This document shows, piece by piece, positions 1 to 11,200 of a DNA stretch of 64,000 nt. Position numbers and translations under genes: made by a program. This DNA comes from Mangifera indica. Lineage: Eukaryota; Streptophyta; Magnoliopsida; Sapindales; Anacardiaceae. The stretch covers positions 43,008 to 107,007 of the forward strand of contig NW_025401182.1 of the NCBI RefSeq assembly GCF_011075055.1, written 5' to 3'. Under the pieces are notes generated by a model, which was not told where the DNA came from, did not search any database, and was given only the letters and a program-made list of their open reading frames with translations. Each line of letters opens with the position of its first letter. The first letter of the stretch is position 1.

Positions 1-882
1 TTGGAAAGGAGAGACAACCGACGATAGTGCTAAAGAAAGTGATGGGGTTTTGAAACTAAACCCTTGGGGGGTTTAAAGTTTAGAGTTCATAAAGTGATCT
101 TTTCAAACTTAGTTTATGAGATAAAATGTTTGTTTTTAAACTTCTAGAAGGAAAAATAAGATTAAATTTTTAAAGGTTAGGTTTCTATTAAATTTAATTG
201 ATCATGAGTGAATAAATAATACTTTCAAAGTTAGCATAAGAAACTTTGGAAAATTAGCATACTTTGGGTGAGAAATAGTCCTTTAGTCTGAGGCTTTGTT
301 TTTGATCGGCTGGACTTAGAGACGAATGGGCTTGGCTGGGGAGAAATGGTTGACCCATCAAGTTATTAATAATAACCCATTAATAGAAATGAATTTAGGT
401 CGAACAGAATCCAAACGAGAGCAGCTCAAATTTAGTGTAAATCTAAAATGATTAATTCGAGATTGACAGCTTTGAACAGATCTTTCTTTGGTCTGAAAAT
501 GTTGCTTTAGAAAGCTAGTGAATGGTTTTCGCTTTAAAACATGCATAAATTATAATATTATAATTATGTGATCAATTCATTAAAAAAAATTATTAACACA
601 TATAATTAGAGTTGGACTCAATCAAAGTTTAGCTCAAATAAAATCTAACTTAAAATCAGATCAAGGTAAGCGAGTTGGGACCCATTTATAAAAACAAATT
701 TAATAATTTGAACTCAAATTCAACTCATTTTACTAAATTAAGCCCAACATTTAACATTGTTGTCCATCCACCAAAGCACCAACTTTTCTCAATAAATTGT
801 TGAAAAGAAAAAAAATTAAACCAATTAATGATCAGATAACTCAATATTACAACTGAATTACCTATGACAAATTTTAATTATT
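1..882. other. Gene-free AT-rich stretch at window start, probably a clipped transposable element end
   Basis: I see no credible gene. Bases about 60-290 have the AT-rich texture of the foldback elements elsewhere in the window. They end near 265-290 in a 'gggtgagaaatagtccttta' motif that resembles the ends of the 35,129 and 24,447 elements (gggtgggaac..., gtgagaaatagtc...). The other end would lie left of the window, so this is only a probable partial element. The remainder to 882 is 3' flank of the serine acetyltransferase gene. Confidence 0.4.
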
Positions 883-1638
883 TTATTTTATTACTCTAGC
901 AGGATTTCCTACGGCAGTGCGTCTTAGAGGAACCTCCTTCAAGACTACCGAGCCTGCACCAATTCTTGCCGCTTCGCCAATTCTAATATTCCCCAAAACT
1001 TTACACCCTGCTCCCAATAACACACTATCTCCAATTTTCGGATGCCTGTCCCCTGAAACTTTCCCTGTACCCCCAAGTGTCACATTGTGCAAATTTATCA
1101 CATTGTCTCCAACCACCACCGTCTCTCCGATCACAACTCCGGTGGCATGATCAATCAATATCGCCTGTCCAATTTTCGCCCTTGGATGGATGTCCACGGC
1201 AAAAACTTCGGAAACCCTACTTTGTAACAGTAGTGCCATACTAGACCTACCTTGTGACCAAAGTTTACGTGCAATTCTATGAGCCTGGCAGGCCAAAAAG
1301 CCCTTGAAATGTAGAAAACAATGTACGTAACTTATGCATGTGGGGTAACGTTCTCTCGCAGCTCTTAGATCGTCCCTGATTGCCGTCTTGATGCTGTGAT
1401 CGTCACCTAAAATGGCGATGAAAAGTTGCGAAAGAGTGTCGATGGGAAGACTGGGAGTGCTCAGCTTCATGGCGAGGTGATTTGAAAGCGCTGACTCTAG
1501 TGAAAGGTGTGACAGAACCGAAGAGCTATAGTAGTTGAACAAGAAGGGCTCTTGTTTGATATCTGATTGAGCTTCCTCTCGAATTCTGAACCAGAGATGA
1601 TCGTCTTCATCATCTATGCCGTTGTTGTGAGTTTCCAT
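883..1638 (-). CDS. Divergent plant serine acetyltransferase (SERAT-like), intronless, short C-terminus
   Basis: Predicted 251-aa O-acetyltransferase that would make O-acetylserine from serine and acetyl-CoA, the committed step of cysteine synthesis. The N-terminal SAT helical domain spans about residues 14-115 and the left-handed beta-helix (hexapeptide repeats) about 145-248. Key residues by spacing with bacterial CysE are D163-H164 (LIDHATG), H184 (INLHNVTLGG) and H199 (GDRHPKIG), all present. Two features are odd. The Asp that normally contacts serine in the R-D-P motif is Tyr98 here (ERYPT). The protein also stops at GNPARVIK, lacking the usual roughly 25-residue tail, ending in Ile, that docks into O-acetylserine(thiol)lyase. 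It may be a free-standing, altered or inactive paralogue. No plastid or mitochondrial presequence is evident, so it is probably cytosolic. The start is chosen at the first Met before the acidic N-terminus that aligns with SAT proteins. Confidence 0.85.
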   Translation of the reverse strand: METHNNGIDDEDDHLWFRIREEAQSDIKQEPFLFNYYSSSVLSHLSLESALSNHLAMKLSTPSLPIDTLSQLFIAILGDDHSIKTAIRDDLRAARERYPTCISYVHCFLHFKGFLACQAHRIARKLWSQGRSSMALLLQSRVSEVFAVDIHPRAKIGQAILIDHATGVVIGETVVVGDNVINLHNVTLGGTGKVSGDRHPKIGDSVLLGAGCKVLGNIRIGEAARIGAGSVVLKEVPLRRTAVGNPARVIK

Positions 1639-2384
1639 GAAAACCCTTTTGAGAGATGGACATGAAAGTGCAGTGGCATAATCTGTTGGAGGGGAGAGTA
1701 GAGAATAGCTTTGAAGTTTGACAAGCTGCCATTGAAATCAGTGGAGGTGGAAACTGAAGAGAGAAGGTGAAAGGATTATACAAGAAGAAAGGGATAAAGA
1801 GATATAAGTAGAAGGAATTTCTCGGAAGGAGAAGAAGATGGAGAAGAAAATGGAGATGAAGATGACGCAAGAGGTGACGATTATTAGAATGATTGGAGTA
1901 GTGGTCAAGCAAAAATTGGGTTCGGCAGCAGGCAAGACCAATTTGCAGTTAAGTCAACGCGGAATTTGTCAACCAAATGAGAAGATGAAAGAAAGATATC
2001 TATCAAATGGATACTTGCTAATATTATTTCCATTAGGCCAAAACACTTGGTCCCACCCAAGGTATAGTGAATTTAAAGTCCACCCTCCAACTTTTAAAAA
2101 TGCAATCACTCACCCATGATTTGGAAAACTAACACCTATACTCCAAAAATTATCCTTCGACCATAAAATTGTATTAATAAATAAATATTTTTAATTTATT
2201 TATACGAACCACTATGTTAATATATCATTTTTACTTATTTTAAAATCATGTAATAACAAAATTATATGCATTAATAATTATAATATATATATATATATGT
2301 ATTTATTTCGATTATATAAATGAATATATATTTAATGTAATTAAATAATTTTAAATTAATAATAAAAATAACGTTCAATTATAT

Positions 2385-2512
<128 letters not shown>

Positions 2513-3016
2513 TATTTGTGTAATTAAAAGTTGGTATATATAATATTGATTAAATAATTATTCTAATATTGTACTTATACCATGACATCTCATTGATACA
2601 TAGATTAAACATAATTTTATTAAAATCTTTTTATAATTTATTTAACAAAATATATAAATTGATTATCTTTTTAATTTATATTTAAATGAATCCTAAAACA
2701 AGGAAAGCATAATTTTTCTTGGTTGGCAGTTGGCACCATAACTTTCTTGGCAAACTACATTCACATTCACTGTATCAGAGTAACCTGAGAATTCCGAACC
2801 AAGTTGACCTTCGAGGCAATGACAAAGCATTGGTTACTCACTCCACTCTTTACCTGTCTTCTATTCAAAAATAAATCCAACCCAAATTCTTCACTGAGAT
2901 GTAAAAAACTCGGAAATCTATGATTTTGAACTGTGCCCATTAATTGTTACCCAAAAATGGAAGAACCCTTTTCCCAATTTTAGAAGATATCGAAGTTTCA
3001 TAGTTGTTCAGAAACT

Positions 3017-3025
3017 TTAGGGTTT
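3017..3025 (-). promoter_or_regulatory. Telo-box (AAACCCTAA on minus strand) in ADA2b promoter
   Basis: The plus strand reads ttagggttt, about 30 bp upstream of the TATA box of the ADA2b gene. Telo-boxes are common in promoters of plant housekeeping and translation genes and are bound by TRB/PURalpha-type factors. The role here is inferred from position only. Confidence 0.4.
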
Positions 3026-3046
3026 TTTTTCCCTCTCTCTTGGCCC

Positions 3047-3054
3047 TATAAATA
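3047..3054 (+). promoter_or_regulatory. TATA box of ADA2b gene
   Basis: tataaata lies about 110 bp upstream of the ADA2b ATG and is preceded by a pyrimidine-rich stretch, a layout typical of plant core promoters. Confidence 0.6.
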
Positions 3055-3163
3055 CCAGTCTCTATCTTGTTCTTGTCATTGCAATTCAAGATATTCACTA
3101 TTACAAACATTCGCTAGTAAACAAGCAGCTGTTCTTCGTGAGCTTATTCAGCTTCAGAAGGAT

Positions 3164-6100
3164 ATGGGTCGTTCTCGTGGGAATTTTCACTCTAATGATG
3201 AGGACCCGACTCAACGGTTTTAAAGAATCTTGCACATTGTTTTAGTTTATTTGTTTCTTGTTTTAATCTTTGTGCCAAATTTGTGTTTCATTGTTGCATT
3301 GGAGTTATGTGATTGTTAACCTGTGAAGCGTTTTCTTTGAAACTGAATGCTTTGAAGTAGAAAGGCTTCTGCTGAAGTGTATATTGTGACTGTTTCTAGT
3401 GGTTGAGGAGAGTGAAGAAACACATAGTTCTTCTTTGTACATCACTTATTTTACATTTCCTATGACACTATTTACACCAAATCCATAACGGCGATCGCTG
3501 TTCTGCCTATATTTGTGTCTGAGAGATGCTCCATTTTGCTTGTTTCCCTGAGCATATTTAGCACGTTTTCGAAGTTTTATCTGAATCTCGATTATGGTCT
3601 GTGCAGGTCTAGGAGAAAGAAGAATGTCTCCAGTGAAAATTCAGAATCTTCAGCTGCAGGTATTTTACCACAATAATGTAATTGTAAAATGAAATCCTAT
3701 GACTGGCTCACTGTCACTGACTTGAGTTGGACTTTGGCTTTATAAAACGATGGTCGTACAATGTGTAGTATATTATTTTTGGAATACAGAGAATATTGCG
3801 TCACCGTGATAATTGGATTTATTTGCTTTCAAAATGTTATGACTGTTGCCTTTTCTTTTCCTTCTAAATTCTCATTTGAAACCAGGCCAAGGAGCAGGTG
3901 AAGGAAAAAGGGCTTACCACTGCAATTATTGCAACAAAGACATCACTGGGAAGATACGCATCAAGTGTGCCGTTTGTCCTGATTTTGACCTGTGTATAGA
4001 GTGCTTCTCTGTTGGAGCTGAGGTGACACCTCATAAGAGCAATCACCCCTACAGGGTTATGGTTAGTAATACTAATCGCTTGCTCACTTAATAAGAATCC
4101 TCCATATTCTATGTTTTTTAAGATCCTTTTTTTAGCTAGTTTTACAATATTGAAGTGAACATTTGCTTTTAACATCACTGTTCTCAAATAACTGGGAAGT
4201 AAAAATTTGTTTGGTAAAGCGTTTAACTACTTTACTATGATTGAAACCTTGAACCTCTCTGCTCAATTTATAATCATATTCTCACAATTACTTTTATCTT
4301 TAATTTCATATTTTTTCATCATCCTTTTTATGTCATTTAATTTTGGCAGCTGCTTTTATCAGTTATTATATATAGTTTTGTTTCATGCTTATGTATTTAT
4401 ATTTATCATTTTAACAGGACAATCTCTCTTTCCCGCTAATATGCCCTGACTGGAATGCTGATGACGAAATACTGCTTCTAGAGGTGTTTTGAGTTCTCGT
4501 TTTCTTTTTTGACCCTTTGAAAAATTGTAACCAATCCTGCATTGTTTGTGAAAGTGCATGGAAGTTAGAGTAATTTTTGTTTATCTTACATCTGTTAAAA
4601 TTTTGTATTTTAGGGAATCGAAATGTATGGCTTGGGGAACTGGACAGAAGTTGCTGAGCATGTTGGGACAAAGACCAAAGAACATTGTATTGAACACTAT
4701 AACAGTGTATACATGAACTCCCCGTTCTTTCCTCTCCCGGTATAACATTTTAAGCAAAACCAGTTCTCTTTTACTTTTGTTAATTGTTGGGACAGAATAG
4801 TTAAATCATTAATTTTTTTTTTCTAGGACATGTCTCATGTTGTCGGGAAAAATAGAAAGGAGCTCCTTGCTATGGCTAAAGGGCATAGTGAGGACAAGAA
4901 AGGTTTGTTATATTATAATCATCATTCACTTTCCTTTTAATCATATTTATTGTTGTTATACTTGTTTGATAGACTGTTTCTGTTATGCATTGGGAATGCA
5001 CTAGAAATGTTATGCATCATAAACCAAGCTAATACTGTAGCCAGGTCAGGTCATTGGCTTAGGTGGTTCCAATTTCTTAGCATATGAAGAATCACTACCA
5101 TATTTGGGGGCAATCATATTCCATAGTAAATGACTGAGTTCTCGTCATTTTGCATGCTTAATGTTAACTACTCCATATTATATTCTAATTGTTTAAACTT
5201 CTTGTCAATCTTTTTTTCTTGAAATATAAAATCTTATAATTGATTGCATGTGGCTGTTGCAGGATCAACCATGATTGGGGAGCTAACATTGAAGGAGGAA
5301 TCTCCTTTTTCTCCTTCAAGAGTCAAGTATGGCTATCATTCTTATTTGCATCATCTTAGTTCACCTCTGTGACTTCTTTTGTATCAAATAGGAATGAATT
5401 TCTAATGCCAATTTTCATAATTTATACAGACTTGAAGAACCACATCAAGGTGGACCCTCAGGCCGTTTAATTTCTGGTTCGAATGCAGGTGAGCTACCCT
5501 GTTAGTCAATGTAAATTGTCCATTGGAATATAACAAACCAGTGTGTTATCTTGTTTGTGTACAAAATGTTAATGAGTTGTCAGAGGATCCATCATCTAAT
5601 ATTTTTGTGGAGACAAGTGGTTTTATCCATTGATGGTGTCTTAATGTTATGGCAGAACCTCAAATGGAGAGGAGTTTCAAGGGGAAGAAACTGATGTTGT
5701 CAGCAAATGATGGTCCATCTTTAGTTGAGTTGAGCTGTTATAACCCTAAAAGACAGGAGTTTGATCCTGAGTATGACAATGATGCGGAGCAGCTATTGGC
5801 TGAGATGGAATTCAAAGATACTGACTCTGAGGAAGAGCGGGAGCTAAAGCTGCGAGTACTGCACATATATTCAAAGAGGTGAGTGAACAAGTTGAGTTTC
5901 TTACTTGTTTGTTGTCTGCTATTAGATTAATACATAATTCCTTTAAGATGATAAAATTATGGTATCCAAAGGCATCAGCTCTCAATATTGTGATTGTAAA
6001 ACTGCCTTAACAAAAAGAGAAACAATGCTAGTTATATTTGAGGCTTACTTTTTCTGGAACCTCAAAGTATTTTTTGTATAAATAAAATTTAATTACTATT

Positions 6101-7138
6101 GTTGATTACATTTGTTATTGACCACATAGTGAAATTTACTAAAGCATCTCCTTGCTTTCTTGTAAATGTTTTATGTTTGAAAAGGCTTGATGAGAGGAAG
6201 CGTAGAAAGGATTTCATTCTAGAAAGAAATTTGCTGTATCCAAATCCTTTCGAGAAAGACCTGTCTCCTGAAGAAAGGGCAATATGTCGGCGTTATGATG
6301 TCTTCATGCGCTTCCATTCCAAGGAAGAGCACGAGGAATTGCTTCAGACTGTTATTGCAGAGCACCGAACTCTGAAGAGACTTCAAGAGCTTAAGGTATG
6401 AAATAGAAGGGTACTAGTAGTTATATTTCCCTTCAATTTAATAATAAAAAGCTTACGCAAATTGGTACAATTTTATTTTAACTGTATTTTTTATTAGTTT
6501 TTTTCTGATTCTCAGTTGATGTTCATGGTTCTCATATAAGACAACTAAGATTACCACTAAATCATGCAGGAAGCCCAAGCTGCTGGATGTCGTACATCCA
6601 CTGAGGCAGATAGATACCTTGACCTAAAAAGGAAAAGGGAAGCTGAAGAAGCTTTACGCAGATCAAAAGATAGTGGTCAAGTTGGTACAAGCAGTCAGGC
6701 TGGTGCAAACGCTTTCATGTCTTCGGAGTCTGTTGGCAAAGACTCAAATTTGAGACCAGCAGGACTGGCTTCTGCAAGTCATGTAAACGATTTGGATATC
6801 TTGGGTTTCACTGAAACTCAATTGCTGTCTGAAGCTGTAAGTATCCAACCCATAATATCTGAACAGTCTGTCACAAAATGTGCATATTGCCTACAAATAC
6901 TTAACCTTCCAACTGGTTTGTTGAAGTTGCCTATTTGTGTTGGTAGGAGAAGCGCCTATGCTGTGAGATCAGGTTACCTTCACCGCTCTACCTGAGGATG
7001 CAAGAGATCATATCAAGAGAGGTTTTCAGTGGGAATGTCACCAAGAAAGCTGACGTTTATCATTTGTTCAAGATTGAAGCAAACAAAGTTGATCGAGTTT
7101 ATGATATGCTTGTGAAGAAGGGGCTTGCTCCTCAATGA
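3164..7138 (+). CDS. ADA2B: Transcriptional adaptor ADA2b (SAGA histone acetyltransferase module)
   Basis: Exons: 3164-3216, 3607-3659, 3886-4061, 4418-4483, 4614-4739, 4827-4902, 5263-5326, 5430-5488, 5656-5878, 6185-6395, 6570-6836, 6947-7138; 521 aa. ADA2 links the acetyltransferase GCN5 to activators within nuclear SAGA and raises its nucleosomal histone acetylation. The N-terminus MGRSRGNF followed by DPTQR is the ADA2b signature. A ZZ zinc finger follows (about 46-90, with CNYC, CAVC and CIEC pairs), then a SANT/Myb domain (about 103-150, GNWTEVAEHVGTK). The central ADA2 boxes are FDPEYDNDAEQLLAEM and RRKDFILERNLLYPNPFE. A C-terminal SWIRM domain covers about 435-520 (LLSEAEKRLC to YDMLVKKGL). 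All exon junctions keep phase with GT-AG borders. It is slightly longer than Arabidopsis ADA2b because of a variable linker after the SANT domain. Confidence 0.95.
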
Positions 7139-8258
7139 TGACATCTCATGCTTGTAATTCTGTCTCTATTGTATTCATACAGAAATGAAAATTTTGTTTC
7201 TTTAATCAGTCTTGAAGAGAAAGCATCCAAAACTCTGTACATCGATACACCCCTTTCTGTGGGAAATGAATATTAACAAGCTCATTAGAGTTCCCCTTAT
7301 GGCAAGCTTTATTCGAAGGGCATTTTCAATCTTATAGAAGAGATATGTACCTAGGGAACCTAATCAGGGTTCCATTGGTTTAAGGGTTGAAAATCCTCTG
7401 CTAACCTAAGTCCCTTCATTCTCGATACTATGATGCATTAACACCTACTTCAATCACAATAGTTGTGAATTCTTGTAACACGTAAGTTTGCCTGGTTCAA
7501 CGGCAGGTTAACACAATCCTTAATGAGACTTACCCAGATCGAGTTGGGCATCAAGTCTCAGTCAGACTACTAGAACCAGCTGGTCCAAACCAAAATTTTA
7601 AATCGTGCATATGACCATCCAATGCAAGTGTATCCCTTCCATAACACATGTAAGACAAACTGTTGGTACTTGAGGTTGCTGTTGTTAGACCCGATGAATC
7701 CGCAACTTGGCTCAAATATATTATCAATGGGTCCCTTTCCACCTTCACTATCAATGAGTCCAAACTGAGAATGGTTCATGCAAACAACATAAGAAAAATG
7801 ACACCTCTGGAGCAATATAAGTTAATTATTCGATTTACCTAACAAACATGAACCACCTTAAAACCTGTACAATTAAAACCTCAGACACTATACTGAAAAC
7901 ATGACCCCTTTTAACATGTAAAAGACAGTTACAGAAACTAGCATACCGACTATAGGCGCAAAAGTGCACCCATGACTCCTACGACTGAAGTCAGCTATTT
8001 CTGACCTGAAATATACACCAAGTCTGATGCATATTTTAACCAACCCTATATTGCCATACATCTGCCATTTCTCCTGATGTTAGAAAACTCAAGAATCATT
8101 CTCCGAACATTTGTTTGCCAACTCTTCTCTATCTTATATACAGGAAACCAGAAAAAAAACATAATTTTCCATCCAGGTCAAAATATCTCCACCTCTTTCT
8201 GAACCAACCATTATACAACTTACATGATCACCTGCAGAGCTTCAACTACTAATTTCTT
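7139..8258. other. Convergent intergenic region (3' ends of ADA2b and BAH-Agenet gene)
   Basis: This holds the 3' UTR of ADA2b on the left and that of the minus-strand BAH-Agenet gene on the right. Short minus-strand frames at 7,551-7,815 have no recognisable domain and I leave them out. I see no RNA gene or mobile element here. Confidence 0.5.
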
Positions 8259-11200
8259 CTAGTTGGCAGATTCAATATCATTGCCATCCAAAAGCATCTT
8301 GGCCTCATCACCAACATCTTGTTTGTTTTTCTTGTCATTGACATCCTCATCCTCATCATCTCCATCTCCATCTCCACCTTTGTCAATTTCATTGCCGACA
8401 TGGACATGAGGCTGCTTTCTCATATCAACTTTGTTCACATTTTTGAGGTCATGAATCATGACTGAGCCTGCTATTTCTGCTTCAACTTCTTCAACAGCTT
8501 CAAGTTGGGAAGTTGTGATGACTTTTTGCTCCAGCAATGCATTGCTACCACAATGCTGAGCTTCTGCAATAGTAGAGCACATTAAGAGCTTTGCATTTGA
8601 ATTTGTATTTGCCGAGAGATGAGAGAGTATATCTGGATTTGCCATTATATCAACCCATTTGTCACCAACCCAATCCTTGGAAGTCCTAACATCTTTTGTC
8701 TGGATAGTCAGGAACTTGTCTTCACCTAAAATCACAAAAAATGCACATTGTTCACCATGATGCCTACCGAGCAACGGACAAAGAAAAGAACTAGAAAGTA
8801 CCACGGAACATACCAGGTAGGTAAACTTGCAAGAAATCATTTCCAGAAATGTTGACACCTACTACAAGACCTTCCCACCATCCGTCACTCCACCATGCAT
8901 CAACTGGTGCTCCAACATCAAATTTAAAGCCTGCAGAATCTGCTGGAGGACAGGGTCGGATCGTCAGGCGGCCTGGACATCTCATGCCCAATTTATCAGG
9001 AGGTGCAACTCTATGTGCAGGTACCAATTCCTATACAGTAATTAAATATTTTCTTGGTTAAGTCTTGCTATAAACAGACAGAGACTGCTAAATTGGTGGT
9101 ACAAAGGGCCACCTCTTCAGCTAAAAATCACCAGTATTATTATATAAATAAACTGTGTACCAGATCAAAGATCAACCACAAACAAACTTTCAGTACAATC
9201 TTGATAAAATTTCAAATTCAATACCTCCAGATTTCCAGGACCTTCGGCATCCTCCACATCATCATATCTAACTTTAAAATGCTTCTGAGATGTTTGCAGA
9301 ACTTGACACCTAAACCAGCAGCCTCGAATGCCACTGTCTTGACAGAGCAATTCTACTTTTTCATTCACCTTAAATGAAACATGACATTTAGGCTGTGGTA
9401 AAACCACCTTTATGCCCAATGTTTTTCTTGACAACCTGAACTTTAATTTTGGATATATCTGTTCCCCATTCAAAATTTGGCCAGTTGGAAATGTATTTTT
9501 CACACCAAAATCACCTTCAAGTCCCTCTCCCCTGCTACTTCTACTTCTTTTAGTACTCATTCTCACAAGATTCTCATCTTCCTTATTCCTTTTACGGTAC
9601 TTGATGTTGTGCTTGGGCAAAGGAGGGGATAAACCAGAGAGGATTGCTTGATTAGAGTAGCCACGCAATTTAGTGAGAGTGAAGGGTTTAACCTTATTGT
9701 TTTTTATCTGCCTGAAGCACATATGGATACTTGAGGTTGAAGTATGAGGAACAGCAGTCACACATTTCTCGTAGTGCATAGGAGTCAAGACTGTTGCCAG
9801 ACCATCAACACTCTCTGCACCGATCACTTGAACATGAGCTGTGATGAAAACTTCTCTAGGATGTGGATGCAAATTGGGAAGTACCCTTTCAATTTCCTGA
9901 TGGTGGTGAAACCATCGCACTTTCACCTTCTTCTGCCCCTTCTTATCTTCATACATATCTTCCAAGTATGCAAGGTAGTGACTTGTATCTTCAGCCGTGA
10001 CAAAAACAAAGGAATGAACCTAGATGCCAGGGGCACAAAGACAAAGTGAAGCAATGTTACTATCGGAAGCAAATGAGAACAATTTGTTACTGCATGAGTA
10101 AATAATTAATTAAGAAGTTGCCTCTTACAGCTATTGCAGTTCCATTCCTGCAAAAAGATGGGTAGTGCTTGAGCTGTTTAGTGCACAGCCAAGCAACACC
10201 AGACCACTGAATGTTTGAATGTTGAACTCTCAATTTCCTCGGTACCTGTGTATGCGTATAAAACTCAAATCAAACAAGAAAAGAGAGAATGAAAATCTGC
10301 AAAGCAGAAATAACAGACCAAAAATGATTGATACCGTTGAATCCGGTAAATGGGTTTGATGAGTAATTAATCCAGTCATCAAAAGATCACGAGATCCGAA
10401 ATCTTGTCGAGGACCGTTCACCTGTGAATCTGCTATCAAATTATTAGTATCATTCATAAATTTGGTATAACAGTGGACAGAGAGTAATTTTGGAAAAATC
10501 ATCACAATTATTGAGCCGTCTAACTGTCACTAAGAATGTAATTATGTCATTATGACAATAGTGGGAAGAGAAAGTATGTGTGTGTGTGTATCACAGTTAT
10601 GCTTCATCCTAGTTTCAGTCTTACTATTTCAATGTCATGTACACTCCAAGATGTGCATGCCTTAGCTAAGAATGATCACAAACCAAATAAATGGAGGTAA
10701 CCCAGGTGTCAATAGGTTTGCATAAAACCCCTATAGTCCATTTGCCCTTGATGAGTGATAAGATCAACTGCATTGCAATTTGCATGTTTTTACTGATAGC
10801 AATGTTGATGAAACTGGAGAAAGCATATGCTAAGTATTGAAAAAACTAAAATTGAGTTTTTTTTTTAAATTTTAATGAAAATAATTACTGGAATTGGATA
10901 TCAGCAATCAGCCAAAATATGAAATACAACAATGCAAGATTGACAAATGCAATACCCATGAACAGTCACTTTCTCCATGTCTATTGACCATCCAGAGGAC
11001 ATAAAATGGAAAAACACAACAAATTTTCTTGAATAATCATTCGAAAAAACAAATTTGCATGAAATGCAAAATCAGCAAATTCACGGTAAAAGGAAAATAT
11101 TCCAGTGTTCTTGCCATGCATATGCATGCACATGCGACAATAATAGTAAACTGCAACTGCATAGAAAGACTAATGATAACAAAACCAATTTAGAATGCAA

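Noticed and set aside
883..1150. Plus-strand open frame inside the serine acetyltransferase
   Set aside because: It is antisense to a well-supported gene, with no domain of its own.
2030..2200. MITE beginning at 2,035
   Set aside because: Only one end-like motif was found and no inverted partner nearby.
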